A DNA stretch of 64,000 nt, from NCBI GenBank assembly GCA_032871835.1, contig CM065299.1, forward strand, positions 41,552,706 through 41,616,705. The letters are read 5' to 3'. Position 1 is the first letter of the stretch; each line of letters starts with the position of its first letter. Under the pieces are notes generated by a model. It searched no databases. It was not told where the DNA came from and was given only the letters and a program-made list of their open reading frames with translations. Both the position numbers and the translations under genes were made by a program. The DNA is from Dipteronia dyeriana (taxonomy: Eukaryota > Streptophyta > Magnoliopsida > Sapindales > Sapindaceae). Positions 12,719-25,353 of this stretch are shown piece after piece.

Positions 12719-12860
12719 AATACATTCCAATGTAAATATATATGCGAATACCTAGAGTGACATCTCTTTCTAAAACATGCATATATACAATAAAATAAAA
12801 AGATTCAATAAAACAAAAAGATTCACGTACACATACATCAATTAATCAAGGGTACAACAA

Positions 12861-12873
12861 GGCTCTGATACCA
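12861..12873 (-). promoter_or_regulatory. Primer-binding site of A2 (initiator tRNA-Met)
   Basis: The minus strand reads TGGTATCAGAGCC two bases after the LTR end. This is the complement of the 3' end of plant initiator tRNA-Met, which primes minus-strand DNA synthesis. Confidence 0.95.
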
Positions 12874-12875
12874 AT

Positions 12876-15027
12876 TGTAGGGAAAATCGCGCAACGGAAG
12901 CATGAAAAATTGAAATTGGTATAAATAAAAAAAATCCCATAACAAGAACCTTAACCCTAGATTAATTGATGTACATATTTTTTTTTTCGTGACGATTGAA
13001 CTAGCGCCGAATTGAATCCGTAAGATCTTCCAATCCAATCACGAATGTGAATCACCTAAGAGTGTGGGCTCCCTTTCTTTAAATTGTATAACTGAGGATG
13101 AAAACAAACAAAATTTTCTTCTTTGTTAGTCACAATAATCCTCCAAGAGAAAAACCAAGAACGTCCGATCACTAGTGAATTATCAATCAATTTGATTGAA
13201 ACTCACATGAACCTTGATTTGATGTTGTACACAAAACCCTTTTGATGCAAAGGATACTAGTGTACTATCAAAAACAAAAACGTTCCCTCTTTTCTATATG
13301 CTTGGCCGAATTCTTCACACAATTAGTTGGATGGCGTTTTTATATATATATAAAAAAAAATCAACTTCTCACACCAAAAACTAAGGCTTGGCCGAAATTT
13401 ACAACCTATATTTATAGGTTCACAAATCCTCTCCTAAAAAGGATTTACTTGGTAGGCAAAAATCCTATTCGTAGGTGGATTTACTTAGTGACCAAGAATC
13501 ATTTTCCAAAAAGAATTATTTCCTACTCCAAGACTCCTAATCCAACTCATTAGTGTATTTGTGACCATATTAAAGATTTCCTAATTTGACTAGATAAATA
13601 ATTCCTTTCATTTATCTACTTATCAAATATAGTATTTAATATTAATTATACTACCAACAATAGTATAATATTAGGAGACCTTCTCCTACTAGAAAAAATA
13701 TTTTGACTTTTAATTAAATAAATAAATAATTAATTTCTATTTAATTAAATAATAAAATAATATAATATAATTAAGCTATTCTAAAAAGCCTTGCCGCCCA
13801 ACACATATGTATGGGCCAATATATTATTTTCTTATTTTATTTAATCCATTTGACCTTTATAAAAATTCTATATATGAACTAGACCCATTCTTACAAAAAG
13901 AAACAAGTCCACATACCTCAATACAATTCTAGATGGACCCCTAAATTGGTCCGGTAGAATATATCAAGTGATCCATACAAGTTCGTGTGGATTGAGGATC
14001 TTGGTGGGCTATCTAAATTTAAGCTCCAATAGACACAACCCAATCACAATAAACAAATGATTCACTTAGGTCCGATTTATTTAATTTTAGTTCACTCCAC
14101 TAAAGAACTAAAATTGAACTCTTAAATAAAGATAGAATAAGTTGATGTTACTCATTCGTACTCTAAACAACCTTATTGGAGAAAGTGTATCCTCGTGAAT
14201 AATACCAGTAATCGCCAAGAGCTCATAGACCGTCTATAGCTCTCCAAGTTACCATATTTACTCATATGACCACATTTTAAACTTGGATATTTTGACTTGT
14301 GCAGAAGCCATGTTTCAGTAGACACTATTGAAAACTTAACTCTAAGATTTAATATCCAATACCTCAAAACATCCATATGATGATATTCTACTCTTATTTA
14401 ATAAATGGAGCCACGATGTCCATATCTATAAATGAAGTCCTCTATCGATTAACAAATGAATACCACAAAACTATCGAGGATAGACTATGCTATATAATCG
14501 TACTCATTGATAGCTCAAATGATAACACTTGCATCCATAAGTCCATCATTTATCTCAGGATTGAGATAGACTCTTCGATTGTCTTCAAATTATTATTTTT
14601 TATCTATTTACGGTTCTAGATAAAGTATTTCAATGTGATCCTATTCAATACACCCAGTTCACTAGATTCTTTTGCCCAAAGACACCACACTTTGATGATT
14701 TTAGACTCATCATAACACATTTGATCCCACTCAAGTGCTAGCAAAAGAATCTACAACTTTGACAAGATAAAGGCGCCGAACCTTTATCTTAAGTTGTGAA
14801 TATTATTCAAGACTAACTAAAGAATTGTGTCTACCTCATACATATCTAGATGTATGAACAATTCTTCTTTTCTCATAGTTTTTTGACCTTATGAATATTT
14901 ACTTTTGACAATTATAATAATTAATCTATAAATGGTATAATATTTGTTAAACTAGAAATCACTTTATTAATATGAAAAGATTGTAAAATACATTATTATA
15001 CTCTTGCTATCGAGTATAATCCCAACA
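12876..15027 (-). repeat. 5' LTR of A2
   Basis: It starts TGTTGGGATTATACTCG at 15027 and ends CCCTACA at 12876. It is similar along its length to A1 (493-2965), A3 (30452-32816) and A4 (22058-23289). Length is 2152 bp. Confidence 0.93.
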
Positions 15028-15074
15028 CTGACATGCGGAACATGTCTCACGAGACCTACTGATGAAGGATTCGT

Positions 15075-15365
15075 GGTTCCTTTCGCTTTTCTAGGAACAT
15101 TAAAACTTCTTATGCGAAAACAAATTGAAGAAGTTTCGATGCTCCTTTCGTGGGTCATAACCAGTGGAACTTGTCGCTTGAAAATAGTTGAAAGAAATTT
15201 TTTTGTTCGTTTCGTGGGTCATAACCCTCGAAACCTGTTGTGCAAAAACAACTGGAAGAAATTTGATGTTCTTTTTATAGGTCAAAACCCACGGATCTTG
15301 TTGTGCAAAAACAGCTTGAAGAAATTTCGTTGTTCCTTTCGCGTGTCATAACTGGTGAAACCAGC
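15075..15365 (-). repeat. Tandem repeats of about 62-64 bp in the Copia-C 3' LTR
   Basis: Four to five degenerate units, each with TTTCGTGGGTCATAAC and AACTGGAAGAAATTT-like words. The same array is in the 5' LTR at 43165-43475. Confidence 0.85.
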
Positions 15366-15696
15366 CTAGCAAAAATCACTAAAGAGTTTCACGGGACAGG
15401 TACATCCATTACATATATAAAGTGCAAGTTTGATATGTGTAATGGATGCACACATATAAACTATTAGACCATAAATGCAAGATGAACAAAAAGCATGCTT
15501 GAAGTGTGTGTTTGTGTGTACAACTAGATCTCTTCAAAGAGTCAAGACCAATTGGAATACCTTTGAAGTGCTCTTAAGTTTGAGGTTTTTGAAATGTCAT
15601 TGAAGCTTGATCAAGAACACTAATCTACCCTTACATATTAAACCTTGAATGTGATTTGTCAACAAAATAGGCTTATCAAAGTATGAGGAACTTACA

Positions 15697-16929
15697 ATCT
15701 CCCTATTTGGATATTTCGTGAAAAAACAAAACACCACTCGTAGTAAATCCTCACAACTAAAAACTAAAGATCAGTGATTGTTTTTCTACTTTACATAGAG
15801 ATACCTAAAGTCTAGATCTTCAAGTTTTTAATCTCTTTTAGAAGAAACAAATCCTGTAAAACATAGTAATAACACTTTCCAAGACAAGTGTATGTGAGGT
15901 GATCAAGAGTAAGAACTCAAAAAATAACAAGCATTTGCATTATAATAGAGTAACATGAAATGTAGTGCAATGCAATGCTCCCCCTTAATGGTTTACTCTC
16001 CTTTAAGGTATAATTCCTATATAGCAATAACTCTCTTATATAACATGAATACTACTTCCCCTTTTTGCCATGAAGTGGGCAAAGGAGTATCCCCAACCGG
16101 TTTGTTTTAGTAAAGAGTGTATTAGTATAAAAAATATTTGCATAATAATATACAAGAACTTTATGCAACTTTAATATTTGAGAGAGAATCAAAGAGATTT
16201 ATTTTCAAAGGAATGTGTGAAGTTATTGCTTTGTATACATGACATATAACATCAAAGTTCAAGCAATGGTATTTGGAAAAACAAACATTAAAAGAGTTTC
16301 CAAGGAATTCAAACCAATTTGTACCCTTTTGTCATAAGAAAAAAAGATATAGTTTCTAAAAATTTTGTAATAAAAGAGCAACTATATCAATCCTTACAGG
16401 CAAACCAAGACATGGATATGTGAAATCCTATTAGATTTTTCTGGATGAGACGTCCATACGATAGTATTCTTGTTTACACCATTAAGAAGAGAGACTAGAC
16501 TACTTTGGATGTAACATCCTTATTGATTGAATGGTACAAGATCCTTATTAGTTATAGTCTAGTCAACTACTTTCACATATTTTTTTTTCATTTTAAGTCG
16601 TGCAATCACAAAAATCTTGCATATGAATTCAAGCATGTCATAATAATAAATCCTCATATCTTGGAGATAAATTATAGGTCATTCAAGAGTACTTCCCAAT
16701 TAATTCTCCTAGTCCAACAATGCATTATTGAACATAAAAGTGTCATGGATTAAAAACAAAGCAACGGTGCACACTTATTGTATAAAATACCATATAAGCG
16801 TATATGTGCAACCAAGTTTCTCAAGCAATTAGTGAAGAAGCATAAAGTTGATCAAATTTTTGTACATTAAAAGAATGCAAGTTCGCTCTCTTTGCTTGAG
16901 CTTCTCTCATGGGGTCAATACCAAACCAC
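15697..16929 (-). other. Copia-C polypurine tract and 3' untranslated region
   Basis: On the minus strand AAATAGGGAGAT (15708-15697) lies directly before the 3' LTR start and is the likely polypurine tract. Further purine tracts are at about 15978-15985 and 16052-16060 (plus strand CCCCCTT and CCCCTTTTT). No ORF of note. Confidence 0.7.
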
Positions 16930-18303
16930 ATCAAGGCATATGGCAAATCCCAATAGACCTACTAAATGCCTTGAACCTAGTTGAATCTAAGGGTTTTGTT
17001 AATAAATCTGTTAGTTGATCAACGGTTCCAGTATGCTCAAGTGCAATTCATTTGTTCTCAACTAGCTCCCTAATGAAGTGATGTCTAATATCTATGTGCT
17101 AAGTCTTAAATCGCATAACAGGATTCTTGAAAATATTAATGGCACTCAAATTGTTATAAAGGGTTAAGAGTACCTTGATCAAAGTTGTAGTCCACAACCA
17201 TTTGTTTCATCCATAGGAGTTGTGTTCAAGCACTCATTGTGGCTATGTATTCCGCTTTAGTTGTGGATAAGGAGATGGAGTTTTACTTCTTGCAAAACCA
17301 AAAGACAAGGTTGATTCCAAGGAAGAAGCAACCATCCAATGTACTCTTCCGGTCTTAACAATTCTTTGCCCAATTTGCATCACTAAAGCCAACCGAACTA
17401 GCATTTGTGTCAAAAGAGTAACATTTCCCATAGTTGAATGTCCTATTCACATAGCGAATGATTCTCTTCACAGTGGAGAGATGGGACACCTTGGGATCTG
17501 CTTGGTACCTAACATACACCAACACTAAAAGCTATATCGGGCCTACTTGGGGTCAAGTAAAGTAAGCTACCAGTCGTGCCGCGATAAGAGATTTGGTACA
17601 CACTCTTGCCACTAGTATCCTTGCTTAGTTTCAAAGTGGTACTCATGGGTGTGTCATAATGTTTGGCATTCTCAAGACCAAACTTCTACACTAGGTTCTT
17701 TGCATATTTAGCTTGGGATATATAAATCTCATCATGCATTTACTTAATTTGCAAACCTAGAAAATAGTTCAATTCCCCTACCATACTCATCTCAAACTCA
17801 TGAGACATGACATCAACAAATTTTTAAACTTTTGATTCATTGGTGGATCCAAATACTATGTCACCAACATAAATTTAAGATATAAAGATCTCATCTTTCT
17901 TACTCTTGGCAAAAAGTGTTTTGTCGACACTCCCCCTTGAGTGGTCATTGTCGATAAGAAAATGGGTGAGGTGCTCATACCAAGCCCTCGGAGCTTGTTT
18001 CAACCCATATAAAGCATTTTTTTGGCGATAGACATGATTGAGGTGGTGGGTGGTGTGGATCCATATAACCTTTGGGTTGCTCAATAAACAATTCCTATTA
18101 CAAGAAGCCATTTAAGAAGGCACTCTTAACATCCGTTCAATTCAATTTGAATTTGTACACATAAGAAATGGACAAGAGAAGCCTTATAGACTTAAGATCG
18201 ACAAATAGAGCAAATGTCTCCTCAAAATCAATACCATCAATTTGAGAGTACCATTGTGCTACAAGCGTAGTCTTATTGTGCACAATGTTGCCATCTTCAT
18301 CCG
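16930..18303 (-). pseudogene. Copia-C pol remnant: RT and RNase H
   Basis: Minus-strand reading gives copia RT with ALYGLKQAPRAWYEHLTHFL and RGSVDKTLFAK (about 18111-17875). Degraded RNase H follows, with the counterparts of the KHIDIRPHFIREL and DLFTKPL blocks of Copia-1 in broken frames to about 16930. Many frameshifts and stops. It is closely related to the Copia-1 pol at 4080-5478. The upstream end stops abruptly at about 18303, within the block matching DEDGNIV in Copia-1, where unrelated sequence starts. Integrase, protease and gag of this copy are missing. Confidence 0.88.
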
Positions 18304-18403
18304 GTTACTATTCCATTACTCTATTTATACTCATTACTCTCTTCGTATTCTTCACGCTTTCAAATTTCCTCTTTCAAATTTTAGAAAAGCCCTAACCTCT
18401 TCT

Positions 18404-21050
18404 ATGCCTTATTCGACTTCTTCGTCTTCTCCCAACCAATTTTCTATTGTTACCATGTCTCACTCCGATCACGATAGTGTACACTATCTCATGGAAGGAA
18501 ACTCCTCGACCCTCTCTTGTGGGAAGAGGGTTCGGGAGGAGGACAACGGTGAAAGCAATATCCCGCAGCTACTGTATCGTCGCTCAAGTCAAAACACCTC
18601 CATAAGGATCAATTTTTCAGAGGTGAGGAATCCAATGACGTCGGGTCTGGCAGAGGCCTTTCCGAGTTCTATTCGAGCTTACCGAGGGGGGGGGGGGACA
18701 CTCACACTTCCTTATGACTTTCGTGGCATCCTTGACTTCACCGTTACACTAGAGTCGATCAATCATTTGAGGGTGAAATTCCTCATTCCTGATAGCATCA
18801 CGATTACCATTCCACATAGGTGATATGATGTTTATACCCCTTCCTCAGATGTGCTCATTATTCACACTGCTGCCTTTGAAAGTGGTGCCAGGCTAGCTCT
18901 CCATCCTACTCTCCGTAGGGTGCTTCACTTTTTACAACTCACTCCCCTTCAATAAACCTTGAGATTCTGAAGGCATATGGTTGGGTTTCTCATGTTGTGG
19001 AATGAGCAATGTGAGAAGCATAACATCAATAGGGAACCGGGACTAGATGAATTAAAGTATGACTTCCAGGTTATTGCTAACACGTCAGGCCCGAATGGAC
19101 AATTCTATGACAGGGTAAAGAATAGTATGAATTTCATTATCCCTGGTGCTACTAAGAATGACTACCCTTGGAAGGAAGAATGGGTCATGGTAGGTGGTGA
19201 CTGAGGGAGTTCTGTTCATATTGAGGATACTGAATACAGGGTCCCTACCCAGTTCAGTAGCAAACCAGTCTGGGAGAAAGCCACATTTTCTACAGAGTTG
19301 AGGTCGATCCTGAAAGCCATTATTGACCGAAACTTCATCAATTTGCAGTACTCCACCTCAAACCCCTTTGATGCTGACAGGTTAAACCGCTACCTGCGTA
19401 TCTCCATTGCCTCCCTAGGTAGATGTCACTTTGTGTTCCTTCTTCATTGTGTTATTCAAATGATCTTATTGACTCTAATTCTTTCTCATTTATTGTATTT
19501 TTTATAGTTCCTCTACCGTTCCAGCGAGAGCCATTGTTGATCTTTCCTTTATCCTAGTCTTTTAGGGTCTTCCATCACTCAGAGTGCTATGACCCTTCAT
19601 CCTTCTACCCTGGCTAGACAGGCTGGTCGTGTAACTATCTCGACCAAGGTTCCTAGGGTACCTCACCCTTCCCTTTTGACCCGAATCCAGGATGGATGTG
19701 TTTGCATCCAGGTTGGAGAGGGTGATCGGTCAAGATTCCACTGCTCTTACTACTACTTTTATTGTTGCTACTGCCACTACCTCTACCACAGTTGTCACTA
19801 CTTCTACTACCGCTGCTACTTCTACTACCGCTGCTACTTCTACTGTTGTTGTTCCCCCTTTCCCTACGGTTACTACTCCGACTAGGGTAAGAGGAGGCGC
19901 TGATCCAGCTATGGTCCTTGTTATTGTGGCTCCTCGTGATCAGTCTCGATCCGGTCCAAGGATTAATGGCCATACTAAAGTTTTAGATCAGTTTATAGTC
20001 TCCTACCATGGTGAGAGACTAAGAGCAATGAATTCCATGCCCGTGGGCGTGCTGATGACCTGAGGTTCAGCCCTTCTAGCCGAGGTGAAATATCCTGCTC
20101 CTTCTTACCTTGTATATTTGTCTGGGTAGTAGTTAACATGTCTGCTGTAACTTATAGGCATTCAAGTATAATCGTTACTGTGAGCAATCAGGTTTCCTCT
20201 CTCATGGGGCATGCTGAAGCTACGAAGGTAAGACTCAAAAGAGGCCGAACGAAGCTTGCCCAATTACGGGTTGCCAACAAGGAGCTGAGCCAGTTCCTGG
20301 ACAAGGCGAGTAGTTCTCTTGAAAAAGCCCAATGCAACTCGGAGTGATACAAGCATTCATATGACACAAAGGCTCTTAGGTTTGAGCAACGGGCTTTGGA
20401 GAGAGATAATACAAGGAATAAGGTATGGGAATTAGATAAGGAGAACCAAGCTCTGCAGGTTAAGGTAGTAGGCTTGAAGTCCGAGGTAGATGCCTCCTTT
20501 GGTGATGGTTACTTCTATGCTGCCTTCTAGGTAGCTCAAGCCTTACCCTCTCCATTTGACCTACGTATCATTGAGAACTTGGACATCTTGGGGATCATAG
20601 AAAAGGCCAGAAAAATGGCAGCTTTCACCACTGAAGAGACTGGTACGTCCTGGTTGCTAGGGTTGATGAAGGTACAGGTGATGATGAAGATCAACATCAT
20701 ATCTTATCTCTTATGCCAGGAATAGGTGATAACGTTGTAAATCCTTCCTTGAAGTCCCCAACTGAAGCTACATCTCAGGTCGATGAGAGAGTACCGATCT
20801 TGCCTACTACTCCAACCAGGCCTGTTAACACAACAGAGGATCACCCTACATCTAGGGGGTGGTGGAAGAGTAGACTGCCATTGAAGAGGTAGTGGTGTAG
20901 GCAGCTATCAAGGAGGTGACTGATCAAGTAGATGGTGAGCTAGGCGTTGGTATCAAGCTTGCAGAAGGGCAAAAGGCTAGAGAGGCAGGCAGTCGGAGAG
21001 GGAACATGAATAGAGGAAAACCAGAAGGAGATTCAACCATGATCTAGTGT
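18404..21050 (+). pseudogene. Retrotransposon accessory gene (Transposase_28-like), intron-containing, element F
   Basis: The start is ATG at 18404 (an alternative ATG is at 18455); sequence before about 18304 is Copia-C. One frame runs to about 19418 with stops at 18821, 18953, 18968 and 19202. Residues such as ALHPTLRRVLHFLQLTPLQ and the D-YPWKEEWVMVGGD block resemble the 'putative gypsy type transposon' (Transposase_28) family. Probable GT-AG introns lie at 19419-19507 and 20085-20157. A Ser/Thr-rich region (about 19740-19860) and a coiled coil (20200-20500) follow. A G12 run at 18686-18697 is a slippage risk. The organisation is like that of the gene at 54803-57740. Function unknown; broken. 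Confidence 0.7.
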
Positions 21051-21060
21051 CTTAAGCTTT

Positions 21061-22057
21061 GTATGTTGTCCAGAAAGGGGGGTGGGTACCTTGCTTGATC
21101 AAGAAAGATTCCATAAAGTCATTTCATGTATTTTTTTTGAAAGCATGCAGCTCGATATTTGGGGATGTGCTCCCTGCCATATTAATGAAGTAGTCCTCAT
21201 CTTCGTTATCAAATTGTCTTCCATTTTGGTCGAGCTGGCTTGACTCTTAACTTGACTAAAGCTTAATCTGTATGTACATGACTTTAACAAACATCTGGTA
21301 ACACAAGGAAAGCTTAAAATTTGTCATGTAAAAAGAATTATGTGTGTTAGGTGATTGATACCAAGTTATCAAGGTACTTAGTCGAAGTGAATCTCTGAAA
21401 ATTCCCCTAAGGAAAATTATTAACATTGTTCATCCTTTCTAGGAGAATCATGGTACCAAACACCCATGTCCATGAAGCTTTGGTACTCTGGTGAAAACCC
21501 AATTCAACAAACCTTGGTACCTGGGTTTTCCATATATATGGTTCCTTGGTACCTAGATGGTGTCATGACGTGATCAAATCATGTATCTAGTATATTCTTA
21601 CTTTGGTGAGATAACCAGCTGCCATTGCCTATCAAGGATCCTTACATGCATGGTATCTTGATATCTGGATGGTACAGCGCATATGGTATCATCCATCTCT
21701 GTGTCTAGTCCCCTATGTACTTCTGTCAACACAAGAAAACTAACAAACTGATAAGGAGAAAAATTATACTATAAGTGATTAGTACCAGGTTTTCGGGACA
21801 CTAGAAATGATCCCGCTGGGACTTTATCAAAGTTGATTATCCTTTCTGGGACAATCAAGGTACCTAACATCCTGTTCAAGGGAAAATCCGGTATCTGGTT
21901 GAGCGTGACCATGACAGGTAACTATGCACTTGCGTCCTTAATCCTTCTTGGGGTTGGTAGCCCGACCAAGGTATCAAAAGGGTCATTTGGCTATCCTGGT
22001 CTTGTGATCCAGCTGGCAACTATGCCCTTACGCTAAAACCGTTCTAGGGGAAGTAGC
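21061..22057. other. Non-coding sequence with scattered GGTACC words, element F
   Basis: No ORF of note. TTGGTACC, AAGGTACT and ATGGTATC words recur at least eight times between 21370 and 21970 at irregular spacing, suggesting decayed short repeats. In element G the matching position (57825-58130) holds clear tandem repeats. The stretch ends where LTR A4 begins. Confidence 0.5.
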
Positions 22058-23289
22058 TTTTAGGATTATGCTAGATAGCAAGAGTATAATAATGTATTTG
22101 ACAATCTTTTCATATTAATAAAGTGATTTCTAGTTTAACAAATCTTATAGCATTTATAGTTTAATTATTATAATTGTCAAAAGTAAATAATCATAAGGTC
22201 AAAAGACTATGAGAAAAGAAGAATTGTTCATACATCTAGATATGTATGAGGTAGACACAATTCTTTAGTTAGTCTTGAATAATATTCACAAATTAAGACA
22301 AAGGTTAGACGCCTTTATCTTGTTAAAGTTGTAGATTCTTTTGCTAGCATTTGAGTGGGATCAAATGTGTTATGATGAGTCTAAAATCATCAAAGTGTGG
22401 TGTCTTTTAGCAAAAGAATCTAGTGCACTAGGTGCATTGAATTGGATCAAAATGAAATACTTTATCTAGAACCGTCAATGGATAAAAGTTTTCATTTGAA
22501 GACAATCGGAGAGTCTATCTCAATCCTGAGATAAATGATGGATTTATGGTTGCAAGTGTTATCATTTGAGCTATCAATGAGTATGATTATATAGCATAGT
22601 CTATCCTCGATAGTTTGTTGGTATTCATTTGTTAATCGGTAGAGGACTTCATTTATAGATATGGACATCGTGGCTCCATTTATTGAATGAGAGTAGAATA
22701 TCATCTTATGGATGTTTTGAGGCATTAGATATTAAATCTTAACGTTAAGTTTTCAATAGTGTCTATTGAAACATGACTTTTGGACAAGTCAAAATATCCA
22801 AGTTCAAAATGTGGTTATATGAGTAAATATGATAACTTGGAGAGCTATAGGTGGCCTATGAGCTCTTGGAGTTTACTGGTATTCTTCACGAGGATACACT
22901 TTTCTCCAATAAAGTTGTCTAGGATATGAATGAGTAACATCAACTTATTCTATCTTTATTTAAGAGTTCAATTTTAGTTTTTTAGTGGAATGAACTAAAA
23001 TTAAATAGATCGAACCTAAGTGAATCATTTGTTGATTGTGATTGGGTTGTGTCTATTGGAGCTTAAATTTAGATAGCCTGTCAAGATCCCCAATCCACAC
23101 AAACTAGCATGGATCACTTGATATATTATACCGGACCAATTTAGGGGTTCATTTAGAATTGTATTAAGGCATGTGAACTTGTTTTTTTTTTGTAAGAATA
23201 GGTCTAGTTCACATGTGGACTTTTTATTAAGGTTTAATGGATTTAATAAAATAAGAAAAATAATATATGACCCATATATATGGTATGGG
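22058..23289 (+). repeat. LTR A4, first half only
   Basis: Collinear with A1 493-1735 at high similarity, beginning TTTTAGGATTATGCT (TG changed to TT) and stopping at GGTATGGG, where an E-family LTR starts. The second half is not found adjacent to any other feature. Confidence 0.9.
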
Positions 23290-23590
23290 TGTTGGGGTTT
23301 ATGCCCTAAAGATGTAATTTGTAAATGGATTTATGAAATAAATAAAATGAAAAATTCAAGTCATTCTTGTTGTATTGTTTATTTTATAAATTGTGCATAT
23401 ATTTAACATCCAAGATTGCCGGATGTAATCTCGAACTGTGTATATGAGTGTCATATACAGATTGATACATTAAGAGACGTGCAATCTAAAGAGTCCATAG
23501 ATAGCAAATAAAGTTGGGTACTTTATTTGTGGTTAATCTATAGTTGCAGTCCATTCCATAATGTACGGTGAAAATACAATCACAATTAAA
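23290..23590 (+). repeat. LTR fragment E3 (start of an E-family LTR, plus strand)
   Basis: It starts TGTTGGGGTTTATGCCC. This is the reverse complement of the LTR end at 33583 and similar to 41307. Only the first 301 bp remain; element D begins at 23591. The fragment at 41308-42552 (same strand, later part of the LTR) may be the rest of it, with a few hundred bases lost. Confidence 0.85.
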
Positions 23591-24059
23591 TGCTCAAGGC
23601 TAACCTAGAGGGGGGGAGGGGGGGTGAATAGGTTAGGCACCTTTTTCGACTCTCTTAGAAACAAACAAAAGTTTGTCCATCTAGATTGCTTGTATCACAA
23701 TATATATATTAATTAAAGACAATTAATTAAAGACAATTAATCAATATATAAACACAAATAAAGTGTGATACAAACAAGTAATTGTAACACATACACAATC
23801 TATATTATAAAAAGGAAGTCAACATACATCAAGAGTTCTATCCACAATACAAATATTAGAGAGATAGGGATAGAGAAAAGTTGACACAAGATATAACGTG
23901 GTAAACCTCCAAAGAGGAAACATCCAAGGGCTAGCAGCCACCGGTAAACAAAATCCGCTAGTAAATAAGACAAGTACAATCTCTCAAGTGACCTCTTCAC
24001 CTAGAAACTACCCTCATATCCTACTCTAGAAGTTTTCGCCCTATGCTAAACAATTCGAG

Positions 24060-24350
24060 GCTTCACACCTCTTGTCAAGACTTCCTTGCTCACCTTATCC
24101 GGATCTTCACAACCTAAGGCAAGACTTCTTGCTTAACTATCTGAGTCTTCCTGACTCTAGTCATGACTTCCTTTCTCATCTATCCGAGTTCTTCCAACTC
24201 TAGGCAAGACTTCTTGCTCGACTATCCAAGGCTTCACATCTCTAGCCAAGACTTCCTTGCTCGACAATCCGAGGCTTCACACCTCTTGCCAAGACTTCTT
24301 GTTCAACATCATAGGTCTCACACCTATTGTCAAGACTTCCTTCTCACAAG
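24060..24350. repeat. Short imperfect tandem units in the element D LTR
   Basis: About seven units of 35-45 bp share the order CAAGACTTC(C/T)TTGCTC ... CCGAGGCTTCACACCTCT. Units are unequal and diverged. Confidence 0.7.
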
Positions 24351-25353
24351 GCATCTAGGTGATCATGAATGCAAAACCCAAACAAGCACGCAACATAGAA
24401 TGCTATGATCAAAACATCCTATGGGAAAATACTAGACATGAGCATGAATGCACAAATCACATATAGTCTAGTTCACCATGCATGAGTAGTCAATCTAGAT
24501 TATATAAGATATGATCAACATTAATAACAAACTAGATTCATGCATATATCTAAACTTGAATCACAAGATATGATCAACAAATCACAAGATCAAGTTTAAA
24601 TCAAAAAAACCTAAAATAAGCTAAAATCATATGACAATGTCAAATAGATCTAAGCATAAGTTCTAGAGCATATTCCTAATCATAGATTCAACAAATCACA
24701 TGAATAGCTCAAAAGAACATAAGCACATGTATTATGTGAGAATTTTGGCCAAGAGATCCTAATACATGTGATGAACTATTTTTCACAAAATCAATCAATC
24801 AAAGATCACAAAATAGTCCTAGAATCAAAGCTAGCACAATACAATTCCAAACATGTGATAACATAGGCAAAATCAAAACCTAACTCAACATGAATGATTT
24901 CAATTGAAATTCAATCTAGCTTTGAAAGTGTTCAAAACACAAATCAAAACACACATAATATACAAATATATGTAGAAGAAAAAAACCCAAGGCAATTGAC
25001 CAAGTTTTAAAAGAAAACTTAGAGAGAAAATCAATACCTTAGTTGATCTAGGTGCAGTCTCGTTTTTGTATGATTAGACACCAAAGACAGCAGAAACATT
25101 AACTCAAACCTTCAAAGAAAAGATGGAAGATGAATAAATGAACACTCTCAACTTTGAATCACTCAAATCAGAGTTCAAATGAAGAAGTTATGATGTTTGG
25201 AATGTGAGAAAATTTAGAGAGAAAATTCTGCACACTTGATTTGAATTTCTTCTTAGAATAAAATGTGAGAGGGAGAGAGTTTATAAAAGAGAGGGAGACT
25301 TGGACATGTGAAATGACCAAGAGGGGCAAAATGAAGCCAAGAAAGCTTGCTGA

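Larger units (their letters stand above)
11270..15027 (-). mobile_element. Family-A retroelement A2, non-autonomous, with truncated 3' LTR
   Basis: It is flanked by an exact 5-bp duplication CTGAC (11265-11269 and 15028-15032). Minus-strand order: 5' LTR 15027-12876, primer site 12873-12861, internal region to about 11790, then only the last 520 bp or so of the 3' LTR (about 11790-11270). The 1.1 kb internal region has no gag or pol similarity in any frame, so it resembles a LARD-like non-autonomous element, or a heavily deleted one. The duplication shows that the internal loss happened after insertion, or before without affecting integration. Confidence 0.88.
10217..15696 (-). repeat. 3' LTR of Copia-C, split by element A2
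   Basis: The LTR starts at 15696 (TGTAAGTTCC) right after a purine tract, stops at 15028 and resumes at 11264. It then matches the second copy at 42553-43870 over most of that copy's length, and ends near 10217. Without A2 it is about 1.7 kb. It holds a G21 run, a TA/GT microsatellite, and 64-bp tandem repeats. The low end was chosen because it alone gives TG...CA and a duplication matching the right flank. Confidence 0.72.

Noticed and set aside
12861..12873. tRNA-Met-like sequence as a possible tRNA gene
   Set aside because: Only the 3' complement is present next to an LTR end; it is a primer-binding site, as at 28713, 32819, 39132 and 51517.
15075..15365. Regularly spaced repeats resembling a CRISPR array
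   Set aside because: Units are contiguous and diverged, lie within an LTR and are in a plant genome.
18242..18403. Upstream extension of the F accessory frame
   Set aside because: Begins with TTG inside the Copia-C pol remnant; the ATG at 18404 lies beyond the junction.
19589..19973. Cys/Tyr-rich and Ser/Arg-rich frames at the ACT-type repeats
   Set aside because: Shadow frames of a Ser/Thr-rich low-complexity spacer in the F gene.
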